Of a stretch of 29,517 bases of DNA, positions 8,429 to 15,755 are shown piece by piece; positions within the stretch are counted from its first letter, which is position 1, and the number at the start of each line of letters is the position of its first letter. The stretch is from the IMG/VR virus record IMGVR_UViG_3300020164_000234, positions 1 through 29,517 of that record; one strand, given 5' to 3'. The notes under the pieces were generated by a model, which did no database searches, had not been told where the DNA came from, and saw only the letters and a list, made by a program, of their open reading frames with translations. Position numbers and translations under genes: made by a program. This DNA is from a virus.

Positions 8429-8785
8429 TCACGCTTGCGGTTCCTGCTGTTGTCGCTCCTCTTGCGCTGCACGTTCAAGAGCTTCCTGATAGTAGAGGCT
8501 CGCTGTCATTGCGTAGTAATCCATCGCAGTGAACCTGCCGACGACGTTACCATTTGCATCAAGCAATTGATAGACTTTATCCGGTACAAACGGGACATCA
8601 AGAGTACTTACCCCATCTTGCAGCGTTTTCGTATCATCAGGAAATCTTGTAACCAGCCCCTCATTAAAAAACATCCTTGGATTAGAGTCGTCATTGTAAC
8701 CGCCGAAACTGGTTACTTTTTTCCAGCTTTCGATACTACCAGAAACCTCTCTGGAACGGTGACCTACAAGCGGTATCCTTGCCAT
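8429..8785 (-). CDS. Hypothetical phage protein (tail block)
   Basis: 118 residues, family not recognised. It begins MARIPLVGHRSREVSGSIESWKKV and ends in a charged helix (YYQEALERAAQEERQQQEPQA). It has a central segment FVPDKVYQLLDANGNVVGRFTAMDYYAM. The start overlaps the upstream stop as TAATG, which fixes the start. It lies between a small ORF and the structural unknown at 7951-8391, downstream of the fibre. A fibre-associated or assembly role is possible but unproven. Confidence 0.6.
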   Translation of the reverse strand: MARIPLVGHRSREVSGSIESWKKVTSFGGYNDDSNPRMFFNEGLVTRFPDDTKTLQDGVSTLDVPFVPDKVYQLLDANGNVVGRFTAMDYYAMTASLYYQEALERAAQEERQQQEPQA

Positions 8786-8973
8786 TACTCACCCTCCTTA
8801 AGCAACGCCGTAACCGGCGGAACTTGCATTTCGGGCGCTTTTTGCAAAGCTGTCCACGCATCGAAAACCTCACTACATGGTTGCTTTGACAGGTATTGTA
8901 TTAATCCGATTAAAAGTCGGCCATCAATGACATACTGCTTGTCAGTACTGATAATTCTTTGATTGTTATCCAT
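8785..8973 (-). CDS. Small hypothetical protein downstream of tail fibre
   Basis: 62 residues, probably soluble, mostly helical (YVIDGRLLIGLIQYLSKQPCSEVFDAWTALQKAP). No family is recognised. It begins 19 nt after the fibre stop and overlaps the next gene as TAATG. Small ORFs in this position often assist fibre folding, which is inference from context only. Confidence 0.55.
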   Translation of the reverse strand: MDNNQRIISTDKQYVIDGRLLIGLIQYLSKQPCSEVFDAWTALQKAPEMQVPPVTALLKEGE

Positions 8974-8992
8974 AACTGTATTTTTAATGTTG

Positions 8993-10555
8993 TTACCAAG
9001 TTGCTATTGCTGCACGTTTCCATGTGTTCGTGGCCGTGCATATGTACAAGTAATTTGCGTCCCAGCAAATTTCACCCTGCTCGCCTGTATCTGTAGCGTT
9101 TATAGGTGTTTTTGCTGTGCTGAGTTGTAACCTGTTTGCCGCTGAAACAATTTTCCCGTCGTGGTCAACGCTGAATTTACTGACAGTATTGACCTGCGCA
9201 TCAATAAGTAATTGTTTACCTGTGTTGATTAAGGTCTCTGTCCGGCTTATCAAAAAATCGGTGTTGCTACCAGAGCCGCTTGCCTGATTGTATGTGACTG
9301 CCAGATTGCATGGTATTGCGTTACCTGTTATGTTGGTAAAGTTCACGCCAAAAAGCTTCACACCTATGCCTCCAACTGCCCAGCTTACATTACCAAGCGC
9401 CAATGTTGTTCCTGTGCCGTAAGGAGCCACGCCGCCATTACCAATTCCTATCCCTCCAGACTGATTTATCGAGAATTTTGTTGATCCATTCAGTTGCAAC
9501 TTGAACGCATCACCAGCATATCCCGTTGGAATGTTAATGATCGTGGCTCCTTGATCGGTGACGCTGAAGTGTGTCGCGCCAGCACTATCGTCCCCCTTGA
9601 AAACGTAGCTTGAACCATCAGCGGAGGCGGCTTTTACGTGGACTCGTGCGGTTGGTATCGTATGTGTAAATCCAACGTTGCCAGTGCTTCCTATAAGAAT
9701 TGCATTGTTGTTACCATCTCCAATAATACCGTTCGTCTGATCGTGTTTCAGCCTGATAAATTTTCCAGTCGCTTGAGTTGCATCACCGGAAAAAACGACA
9801 AACTGCGGGTTTATGGAATCCGTACTCAAACTTGAATAAGCCACATCGACATTCGCAAGACTGGTAACAATAACTGCTAACTTCTGCACCCCTTGAGTGC
9901 CAACACTCAGATTTATAGCGTAGCCAAGCTGATTCTGGCTACCAGACGAAATCCGGCCTGTCTCATAGCCTTCCTCGCTGTAAGTGTTGTAAAAACTTAT
10001 GAAATGATTATTAGTGTTGTTATTTGATGTTTCCGGACTAAATGTCAGTTGTGACGACGTGTTTGCACCAATAAGGGAAATTCTCCCACCATATAGTCGT
10101 AACCGATTTGTTGTTGCGGCATAAGTGAAATCAGTATCTTGAGCAAGCACACCGCCTGAGCCGACGAAAAGCATTCGGGAAACTAACGGACTGTTGCCGA
10201 TTGTACCACCAATGCTCATGCCCGTTATGGCAATATCGCCACTGCCAAGCAGTGATGTGCTGTTGATAGTCTTGATGTTCGTCCCGCTGACCAAAGCAAC
10301 CTGCAAACCGCTTAAATCCTGATCGCCGGTATTACTGCCTGAAAGAGTTGTAATTCCAAGCTTTGCTCTTATCGTGCTACCGGTTTCTGGATCAACTTCA
10401 GCCAACACGCCGCCAGTTCCAACAACAAGGATTTTGCCCGCTGTTGATCCGGCAATAATACCGCCGATCGACATGCCACCCGTAAATGCCGTCCCCGGTA
10501 TACCGACTTTAAGCGGAGTGTCGCCTCTAAACGTGACTTTGATATTACTGGCCAT
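8993..10555 (-). CDS. Tail fibre protein
   Basis: 520 residues, rich in Gly, Ser, Thr and Asn. The N-terminal third has repeated fibre-like units (TLSGSNTGDQDLSGLQVAL, SLLGSGDIAITGMSIGGTIG). The middle contains beta-strand segments with VDVAYSSLSTDS and GNVGFTHTIPTARVHVKA. The C-terminus carries the NRLQLSTAKTPINATDTGEQGEICWDANYLYICTA end seen in many tail fibre and tailspike proteins. Fibres bind the host surface. It overlaps the BppU-like gene by 11 nt. No intramolecular chaperone domain or catalytic triad was seen. Confidence 0.75.
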   Translation of the reverse strand: MASNIKVTFRGDTPLKVGIPGTAFTGGMSIGGIIAGSTAGKILVVGTGGVLAEVDPETGSTIRAKLGITTLSGSNTGDQDLSGLQVALVSGTNIKTINSTSLLGSGDIAITGMSIGGTIGNSPLVSRMLFVGSGGVLAQDTDFTYAATTNRLRLYGGRISLIGANTSSQLTFSPETSNNNTNNHFISFYNTYSEEGYETGRISSGSQNQLGYAINLSVGTQGVQKLAVIVTSLANVDVAYSSLSTDSINPQFVVFSGDATQATGKFIRLKHDQTNGIIGDGNNNAILIGSTGNVGFTHTIPTARVHVKAASADGSSYVFKGDDSAGATHFSVTDQGATIINIPTGYAGDAFKLQLNGSTKFSINQSGGIGIGNGGVAPYGTGTTLALGNVSWAVGGIGVKLFGVNFTNITGNAIPCNLAVTYNQASGSGSNTDFLISRTETLINTGKQLLIDAQVNTVSKFSVDHDGKIVSAANRLQLSTAKTPINATDTGEQGEICWDANYLYICTATNTWKRAAIATW

Positions 10556-10880
10556 CGCGCACCCCGACTCTTTTGGTTATGATGAAATTACCCGAATCGG
10601 AATTGCGCTCAAGTCCCGGGCCGACAATCTTCAGGTCATAGCGGTACGTACCGGGCTCAATATCGGTATCCGTTGTGGTGAGCACTGTTGAGTTTGTAAA
10701 ATCCTTTTTGATGAGCGCATTATCATCGTTATCCGAATCATCATCCAGCTCCTTGACGGTAAAAAGAAGTACAGCACCAACAGGCAACGTATAGGCTGTG
10801 CCATCCTCATAAGCGAGGTCGGGAGGTGTCGCACTTCCCCAGGTGTTGCCTCTTGGTATGGTGATTGTTCCTGATGCCAT
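10545..10880 (-). CDS. BppU-like baseplate upper protein domain, small
   Basis: 111 residues forming a single predicted Ig-like beta-sandwich: IPRGNTWG...LLFTVKELDDDSDNDDNALIKKDFTNS...TDTDIEPGTYRYDLKIV...NFIITKRVGV. The order TVK-DD-A-I-K and PGTYRYDL is typical of the BppU N-terminal domain family, which attaches receptor-binding proteins to the baseplate. Only that domain is present. It precedes and overlaps the fibre gene, consistent with a fibre adaptor. It follows a repeat module and has AAG-rich bases just before the ATG. Confidence 0.6.
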   Translation of the reverse strand: MASGTITIPRGNTWGSATPPDLAYEDGTAYTLPVGAVLLFTVKELDDDSDNDDNALIKKDFTNSTVLTTTDTDIEPGTYRYDLKIVGPGLERNSDSGNFIITKRVGVRDGQ

Positions 10881-11073
10881 TTCTTACTTATCAATTATCA
10901 ATTGTCAATTATCATCTTCATTGTCGTTTCGATACGCGCTTTGCGCTACTCAACGACCGAAGCAGCTACTCAACGACCATATTTTTAACTCTTTCGGTTG
11001 CTGAGTAGCCAAAGGCGTACCGAAGCACCGAAGCTGCACGGTCACTGAGTAGGCTGCAAGGCCGATCGAAGTG
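10881..11073. repeat. Composite intercistronic module with four B elements plus repeat A
   Basis: Repeat A occupies 10881-10925. B elements follow at about 10926-10958 (GCGC-TTT-GCGC), a truncated copy 10959-10978, an opposite copy 10996-11027 with hairpin GCC-TTT-GGC on its minus strand, and a degenerate opposite copy 11037-11073 that touches the stop codon of the tail-tube gene. This is the densest cluster of the family in the window and can form long fold-back structures. Confidence 0.8.
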
Positions 11074-11814
11074 TCAGACTGCCTGTATCACAAAGTTACC
11101 AGTAACAAACCCTGTACGCTTACTGATCGCCACCGTCACTGCTGCGTTATCAGCTGCGGCAACATAAGTCGGTACACCGGTCGATACGGCCAAGTCGGCA
11201 AGTTTAACGCTGCTGCCGAACTCCGGCTGCCAGTACAGTTTTTGCGATGCATTGACCGAGGTGAAGTAACTCTGTGCGTAAATGTCGCAGATGGTACGAT
11301 AGGTGACAGTAAAAGCCACACTGTTCTCTTCAACCTGCGCAGTTACCGGATAAGTCGCATAATCGCCGCCGGCAGGAATCTTGACGTCTCCCGGGCTGAA
11401 AATGACTTTCGGGAAGACACGGTATTTGACCATTCCGTCATCACGCACGCTTTCACGATAGATCAAGAAGAACCGCTGTGTAAGGTTGTTGAGCAGGAAG
11501 GCTTCCGGATCCTGATTGAAAATCAAATCCACCGTTCCATCAAGCAGTAACGTTTTCTTTTTGAGGATTGAGTCGAGTTCGTCCTTTGCCGTCACGATTT
11601 TGAAAACCGGCTTGTAGGATTTTTCACCTGTTGAGCTTCCCAGCTTGTAGGCGCTTGTGGCGGCGAAGACTGCACCCGAGTTGTATGGATCGTACCCGCC
11701 GGCAGTGAAGGCGAGAGTATCCTGATTGACGGGCACAATTGCAGCATCGCTTTTCAGCGAGCTCATGAACCTTCCCGGCAGATCACCCCAGTTACTTGCT
11801 AATGTCAAAGCCAT
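11074..11814 (-). CDS. Major tail (tube) protein candidate
   Basis: 246 residues beginning MALTLASNWGDLPGRFMSS. It has the size and mixed beta character of a siphovirus tail tube protein, with FKIVTAKDELDSILKKKTLLLDGTVDLIFNQDPEAFLLNNL and VEENSVAFTVTYRTICDIYAQSYF. It follows gp37-like and precedes fibre and chaperone genes, as expected for the tube. The call is by context and size; no named motif was matched. A contractile tail would need a sheath gene, which is not seen. The start codon is preceded by phased TTTAA boxes and lacks a Shine-Dalgarno sequence. Confidence 0.6.
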   Translation of the reverse strand: MALTLASNWGDLPGRFMSSLKSDAAIVPVNQDTLAFTAGGYDPYNSGAVFAATSAYKLGSSTGEKSYKPVFKIVTAKDELDSILKKKTLLLDGTVDLIFNQDPEAFLLNNLTQRFFLIYRESVRDDGMVKYRVFPKVIFSPGDVKIPAGGDYATYPVTAQVEENSVAFTVTYRTICDIYAQSYFTSVNASQKLYWQPEFGSSVKLADLAVSTGVPTYVAAADNAAVTVAISKRTGFVTGNFVIQAV

Positions 11815-11850
11815 TTTAAAAGGTGTTTAAGTTGTTTTTAAATCTCTATG
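11815..11850. promoter_or_regulatory. Three TTTAA boxes at exact 11-bp spacing before the tail-tube gene
   Basis: TTTAA starts at 11815, 11826 and 11837. This phased AT block is the whole gap before the tail-tube start and resembles the right-end segment at 1616-1655. It could be a bent promoter-type region or a low-structure leader. No clear -35/-10 pair was assigned. Confidence 0.3.
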
Positions 11851-12255
11851 TTACGCTTGTTTCGCCCGTTGCTGTACGGCAAAGGTCTGCCCATACCACC
11901 AGACTCCGTTTTCGCGGGCGAGCAGCTGCTCACTCACGGCAAAAAACTGTTTGTTCCGATACTCAAGGCCAAGGACATGGTCACGGATGGTATCCATCAA
12001 GGCATACGCTCCGGTATGTGTGCGCAGATCGCGCGAAACTGTGACAACCTGAAACGACGCCCCAAGCATCTGGCGGACATATTCCGATCCATCCGGAGGC
12101 GTGAACTCTGCCCCTGCATAATGCACCAGAACGGCGGCCGTACCCTTGAGGACATAGTTGTCAACCTTGTCCGGATACGCTTCAACAAGCACGCCCGGCC
12201 CGGTGATGGCTGCCTGCAGTGCGGCAAGGAGCAGATTTTCAAGTTCAAGTATCAT
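11851..12255 (-). CDS. Mu gp37-like protein (DUF1834 type)
   Basis: 134 residues, resembling the Mu gp37/DUF1834 family, a head-tail region protein found just before the tail sheath or tube gene in Mu-like phages. Visible features are the start MILELENLLLAALQAA, the centre AAVLVHYAGAEF, and the later VVTVSRDLRTHTGAYALMDTIRDHVLG. The ATG at 12255 is preferred over one five codons upstream because the extra residues come from repeat A. The order gp36, gp37, tail protein matches Mu-like genomes. Confidence 0.65.
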   Translation of the reverse strand: MILELENLLLAALQAAITGPGVLVEAYPDKVDNYVLKGTAAVLVHYAGAEFTPPDGSEYVRQMLGASFQVVTVSRDLRTHTGAYALMDTIRDHVLGLEYRNKQFFAVSEQLLARENGVWWYGQTFAVQQRAKQA

Positions 12256-12288
12256 TGTGTCAATTATCAATTATCAATTGTCCTTTAC
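12256..12288. repeat. Repeat A
   Basis: TTATCAATTATCAATTGTCC-type repeat between two minus-strand genes. It supplies the last codons (QLIIDN) and stop of the upstream gene, so the gene end lies in the repeat. Confidence 0.7.
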
Positions 12289-12478
12289 CCTTTATCGCTT
12301 CCTGCAGCCTTTCCCTTGCCGCATCGTCAAACGACTCGATCAACGCAACTTCCTGATCGGTCAAATCACGGCCTGCGCTTTGCGCTTTTCCGATGATGTT
12401 CGAGACCGTCACCATCTGCCCGATCACCACACCGGAAAACTTTATCAGGTTGGCGAGAATTTCAAGTGCCCGTGTCAT
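12260..12478 (-). CDS. Small hypothetical protein next to the lipoprotein
   Basis: 72 residues, family unknown. A moderately hydrophobic N-terminal helix (LEILANLIKFSGVVIGQMVTVSNIIG) is followed by a charged helix (DQEVALIESFDDAARERLQEAIKGKG). The end GQLIIDN is encoded by repeat A. Its start overlaps the lipoprotein stop by 4 nt (ATGA). A holin or spanin-partner role could be imagined from the neighbouring lipoprotein, but the hydrophobic segment is weak for a membrane span. Confidence 0.5.
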   Translation of the reverse strand: MTRALEILANLIKFSGVVIGQMVTVSNIIGKAQSAGRDLTDQEVALIESFDDAARERLQEAIKGKGQLIIDN

Positions 12479-12816
12479 TGTATGGTTACTCCTTGTTTTT
12501 GCAGCATTACTTTAAGTTTATCGATCAGGTCAAGCGCCTGCGCCAGTTTGCCCTCGCCGAGGGAACCCGTGATTTTGCTGAGCAGCCGTGCATCCTTGAG
12601 GAGTGTCCGGATCTGGTCAGTCGTTGCGAGTACGTATTTTGCATCGTCGACCGAAATTATATCACTCACCAGTGCCGTTGTTGCCGCTTCGCGGAGTGCC
12701 GCATTTGCGGTCAAGGCATAAGCGTACTGCTGATCGAATGTTTTCGGTTTGGTTATTGTCAGCGATCCACACCCTGCGAGGGCGAGAATCCAGAAAAGCA
12801 TGAATTTTTTTGCCAT
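12475..12816 (-). CDS. Phage lipoprotein
   Basis: 113 residues with a lipoprotein signal: MAKK, then hydrophobic FMLFWILALA, then a lipobox LAGC with the cysteine at residue 16. The mature part is a soluble helical domain of about 97 residues (TFDQQYAYALTANAALREAATTALVSDIISVDDAKYVLATTDQIRTLL). It would be anchored to the outer or inner membrane facing the periplasm. A lysis role (outer-membrane spanin) or a superinfection-exclusion role is possible; nothing distinguishes these here, and no inner-membrane spanin partner is evident. Confidence 0.65.
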   Translation of the reverse strand: MAKKFMLFWILALAGCGSLTITKPKTFDQQYAYALTANAALREAATTALVSDIISVDDAKYVLATTDQIRTLLKDARLLSKITGSLGEGKLAQALDLIDKLKVMLQKQGVTIQ

Positions 12817-12946
12817 TATCGATTGTCCGTTATCAATTATTGATTTTTTGCCCTTTTAAACTGCCCACCAAAAGCCCAATTCCCTGTTAGAAACCCATTT
12901 AAAACCGTTTAACTTTTACAGAGCCATATCATTTTACCTTCCAGCC
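12817..12946. other. Gap with repeat A and TTTAA boxes
   Basis: Repeat A lies at about 12817-12842. TTTAA boxes occur at 12855, 12898 and 12908, and the minus-strand stretch TTAAACGGTTTTAAA resembles bases near the phage right end (TTTAAACGGCTTTTTAA). No gene was found. It may hold a promoter for the lipoprotein and tail genes, but no confident consensus was seen. Confidence 0.35.
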
Positions 12947-13432
12947 CTAAAAACCGCCGCCAAGGCGATTTCTTGCACTCGTAAAGTTTGCCGGAAACTT
13001 TGCCGGAGGGCTGATAAACTGAAATGTTTGAGGCCGGTCATTATCCACCACATCCTTTGCTGCATCGAGCACAATTTCACGACGCTGCATTGCCTGCATT
13101 CTTTTTACGGTACCTTTATACAGCTCAAGAATCTTGTCGGGAAGGTTTGCTCCGTCGCGCTGTTTGTAGAGCTGATAGTGCATCAACTCGGCAATGGTCT
13201 GCCGCAGAAGCGGTTCTACCGGATCTGCAAGCGGAACGCTGTAGATGCCCCTGAGGTATCCATGCAGCTCACCAAGAGCGGTTTCCTCGATGGAGTCAAC
13301 AAGAGTATTGCTTACCAGTTTGGTTGCATACTCCCCGCTCGCTTCATCCTGCCCGCTTACCCAGGGGGCAAGCTGCTGCAGGATCGGAAGCGAGGTTTCG
13401 GCCACCAGATTGTTGAGTGTCAGGTACTGCAT
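12947..13432 (-). CDS. Mu gp36-like protein (DUF1320 type)
   Basis: 161 residues, matching the DUF1320 pattern of Mu gp36, a head-completion/connector candidate located just after the major capsid gene. Recognisable parts are VDSIEETALGELHGYLRGIYSVPLADPVEPLLRQTIAELMHYQLYKQR and the later ILELYKGTVKRMQAM. The C-terminal tail (PPAKFPANFTSARNRLGGGF) is Phe/Gly-rich and resembles the end of this family. It starts only 3 nt after the capsid stop. Confidence 0.7.
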   Translation of the reverse strand: MQYLTLNNLVAETSLPILQQLAPWVSGQDEASGEYATKLVSNTLVDSIEETALGELHGYLRGIYSVPLADPVEPLLRQTIAELMHYQLYKQRDGANLPDKILELYKGTVKRMQAMQRREIVLDAAKDVVDNDRPQTFQFISPPAKFPANFTSARNRLGGGF

Positions 13433-13435
13433 GGG

Positions 13436-14383
13436 TTATGCCAGTTTCGTACCGATGAGCGCCGAAATGCACTTGTTGTGGAACAGCGTAGGCACAAAAT
13501 CACCCTCAAACGTCACTCTGTACTTTTCCGCTACTTTGCTCATGTAGGCATTGTAGCCGGTATTGGTACCAACGCTCACCTGATCGGCTTCGCCAAGACT
13601 GATGATGTAGACGCTGGAACACGTCGTGCTCGCGCCTTGGGTTTCAGTCCATGGAAGAATTTCCGTTCCCGATGCGTTACGACCCATAGGGATAATCGGA
13701 ATGCCGTTATAGAACGGGATTTTGACGCCTACCTGCTTCTGGTCTTCCGGTACGGTGAACGCCTCTTTGTAGACGTTGGTAATACGTGAGACCAGTTTCG
13801 AGTTCATCAGGATCACCTGCGGCCCACCAAGGCAATAGGAGATGGCTACATCAAGCGCCTCGAAAAATGCTTGCTGCAAGGCTCTGTTCGCATCACTGTT
13901 CCCGGGAGGCATAGCTTGACCTGCTGCGGCAAGGGTTACTTTCTGCCCTGCCTGGCAGAGTGTTGCGATACCGTCCCACATGGATGTCGATACTGCTCCG
14001 GAAACAAACTTTTCAGCAAAGTTCCATGCCTGGTAACGGGCAAGGCTTTTGAGTGACCGCATGGCGAAATCATTCAAATCTTTTCCTCTGCGCTGTTCTG
14101 CCTGGTCAAGAGTTTTGCTGTCGCCGAAGATCTTCAGCGCCGGTGTTCCCCAATCCCCAGCCTCATTGCCCGCTGAAAAATCAGTACCCTTCACACGGCC
14201 GACACCTCCGGAAGCGTCCGAACCGCGCTGAACATAAGTTGCGTCACCAACCATATCGTAAAATTCAAGAAACTGGATCAAGGGGTGGCTCTGCATGAAG
14301 ACCTCCACACCAACCCGCGTCATTTCCGGCATATAGGTATCTGATCCCGCCGGTACCCGTCCCGATATTGCATTAAGTTTCAT
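13436..14383 (-). CDS. Major capsid protein
   Basis: 315 residues, typical size for an HK97-fold capsid subunit. It follows the protease/scaffold gene and precedes gp36, the standard Mu-like order. Visible features include YMPEMTRVGVEVFMQSHPLIQFLEF, the central SLARYQAWNFAEKFVSGAVS, a P-domain-like segment GGPQVILMNSKLVSRITNVYKEAF, and a C-terminal KYRVTFEGDFVPTLFHNKCISALIG. The start is preceded by AGAGGAAAGAACAG, a good ribosome site outside the repeat. Capsid identity rests mostly on order and size. Confidence 0.75.
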   Translation of the reverse strand: MKLNAISGRVPAGSDTYMPEMTRVGVEVFMQSHPLIQFLEFYDMVGDATYVQRGSDASGGVGRVKGTDFSAGNEAGDWGTPALKIFGDSKTLDQAEQRRGKDLNDFAMRSLKSLARYQAWNFAEKFVSGAVSTSMWDGIATLCQAGQKVTLAAAGQAMPPGNSDANRALQQAFFEALDVAISYCLGGPQVILMNSKLVSRITNVYKEAFTVPEDQKQVGVKIPFYNGIPIIPMGRNASGTEILPWTETQGASTTCSSVYIISLGEADQVSVGTNTGYNAYMSKVAEKYRVTFEGDFVPTLFHNKCISALIGTKLA

Positions 14384-14549
14384 CTGTTCTTTCCTCTTTG
14401 ATTAATTATCAATTACCCATTATCAATTTTTCTTTCAGCCTTTTGCTTCGGTACGGCTTTCAGCCTACTCAGCAACCGGCATGTTTTGTTTGCTCCATCG
14501 GTTGCCTGCTCCATCGGTTGCCGAGTAGTGCGAAGCACGTATCGAGGCA
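14384..14549. repeat. Composite intercistronic module with inverted B pair, repeat A and a 16-bp tandem duplication
   Basis: Repeat A lies at about 14399-14430. B elements in opposite orientation lie at 14445-14477 (hairpin GGCT-TTC-AGCC) and 14516-14549 (minus-strand hairpin GTGC-TTC-GCAC), the latter directly after the stop codon of the protease gene. Between them TGCTCCATCGGTTGCC occurs twice in tandem (14491-14506, 14507-14522). Confidence 0.8.
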
Positions 14550-15572
14550 TTACCCTCCGGTCACCCTCGAAATCTCAGCCTTGAGCTTTTTATCCGCTGC
14601 AGTCACCTCGTCACCTTTCCCGGCACTGCCGAATGTTGCTACCGAACCATCGCCCGGCATCACAACAGGCATGGTGGCCAGCAAATCTTTTACCGGCTTC
14701 AATGGATCGACATCTGCACTGAACACGGCATCTTTCGGTACGAGACCCGCCGCGATTACTCGCAGGGTATCCCTGTTTTTATCGGTAATCTTTCCCTTAT
14801 GCTCGGGAGCTGCAAAGAGTGCATCAATTTTTGCTGTTCTCCTGGCTTCAGCATCAGATGACACCAATCCCGCCAGCCGAGCGTTTTCAGCTTTAAGCTG
14901 TTCCATTTCCTGTTTTTCTGCGTCAGTCATAGCACCTGTATTTGTCGTTGTTGAAAAGCTTGCTGTTGTTTTATCAGTACAGTCATCTTCGGCCGGCGGT
15001 TTGAGGGCATCGACCGAGTACGTCGGCAAAGCCTTGTCTGCTGCATCAAGGCCGAACTTCTCGATCATCCAGTCCCGCAACCCGCGAAACAGCCCGCCGA
15101 CAAGCGGCATACGCCATTCATCCGTACCAAAGAGCGCATCAGCTTCAAAGATTGCGTACTCCCATCCGGCTTCACCTTCGGCGGCAAAGCTTGCCGCATT
15201 GAGTTCCTCGACGGCGGCTTCGGTAACGAGCCCGACGTGGCGGATAATCATTTCAGGCATCTTGATTTTTACCGAGACTTTGTTGTATCCATCCTGCCTG
15301 TACCTGCTGAGAGCCTCAGTGCTGAACACTGCGGCTTGATCGTCGATTAAAATAGCCCGCCTGTCGCCCTCGCCCTGTCGGACGAGAGCGGAGCGAGCAA
15401 GGAGCCCCACCACGGGCAAATCGTTTTCCGGATGACCAATCACCAGCGGAATCTGTTCCGGACTGTTCTCCACGGAAGCCGTAAAGACCGCGTCGACATC
15501 CTCAGCAGTCCAGACCTTTTTCGGGTGCGGTGTCCGGTGTGTTCCGGATGCAAAGAGTTTCTTGAGTGCCAT
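14550..15572 (-). CDS. Mu I-type prohead protease with scaffold domain
   Basis: 340 residues. The N-terminal half resembles the Mu gpI protease family, including IPLVIGHPENDLPVVGLL and YNKVSVKIKMPEMIIRHVGLV. The C-terminal half is scaffold-like: a coiled coil DAEKQEMEQLKAENARLAGLV and a helical tail ending KKLKAEISRVTGG. In Mu, gene Z starts inside I and makes the scaffold alone; here an internal ATG opens MTDAEKQEMEQLKAEN and could do the same. The ATG at 15572 is preferred to one four codons upstream because those codons lie in repeat A. The repeat supplies AAGGGATAATT upstream, a possible distant ribosome site. The stop codon directly abuts element B. Confidence 0.75.
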   Translation of the reverse strand: MALKKLFASGTHRTPHPKKVWTAEDVDAVFTASVENSPEQIPLVIGHPENDLPVVGLLARSALVRQGEGDRRAILIDDQAAVFSTEALSRYRQDGYNKVSVKIKMPEMIIRHVGLVTEAAVEELNAASFAAEGEAGWEYAIFEADALFGTDEWRMPLVGGLFRGLRDWMIEKFGLDAADKALPTYSVDALKPPAEDDCTDKTTASFSTTTNTGAMTDAEKQEMEQLKAENARLAGLVSSDAEARRTAKIDALFAAPEHKGKITDKNRDTLRVIAAGLVPKDAVFSADVDPLKPVKDLLATMPVVMPGDGSVATFGSAGKGDEVTAADKKLKAEISRVTGG

Positions 15573-15628
15573 ATCAACTGTCAATTATCAATTATCCCTT
15601 GTCCATTATTCAATTATCAATTGACAAT
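15573..15628. repeat. Repeat A at divergent gene border
   Basis: Tandem TCAATTATCAATTATCCC-type repeats upstream of the protease start, forming the left half of the divergent region between minus- and plus-strand late genes. Confidence 0.7.
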
Positions 15629-15652
15629 GTTACCACTCTTACAGCCTCTTAC

Positions 15653-15673
15653 TTTCCCCACAGGTTTGGGAAA
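15653..15673. promoter_or_regulatory. Dyad symmetry in divergent late promoter region
   Basis: TTTCCC (15653-15658) and GGGAAA (15668-15673) form an inverted repeat separated by 9 bases. It is centred in the only divergent intergenic region of the prophage, between repeats. A dimeric activator such as Mor, or a late activator, could bind here to drive both late blocks. No clear -10/-35 elements were assigned. Confidence 0.35.
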
Positions 15674-15709
15674 ATTGCGCGGGATGGTGATCTGTATATT
15701 CGTTCAGTG

Positions 15710-15755
15710 TGATAATTGATAATGGATAATTGACAGTTGACAATGGATAATTTTG
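15710..15755. repeat. Repeat A that supplies the start codon of the gp25-like gene
   Basis: GATAATTGATAATGG / TTGACAGTTGACAATGG-type repeat. The ATG of the downstream gene (15743) is the ATGGATAAT of the last repeat unit. Confidence 0.65.

Noticed and set aside
15621-15650. TTGACA as a sigma-70 promoter for the plus-strand block
   Set aside because: The TTGACA is part of repeat A, and no -10 hexamer is found 16-18 bases downstream.
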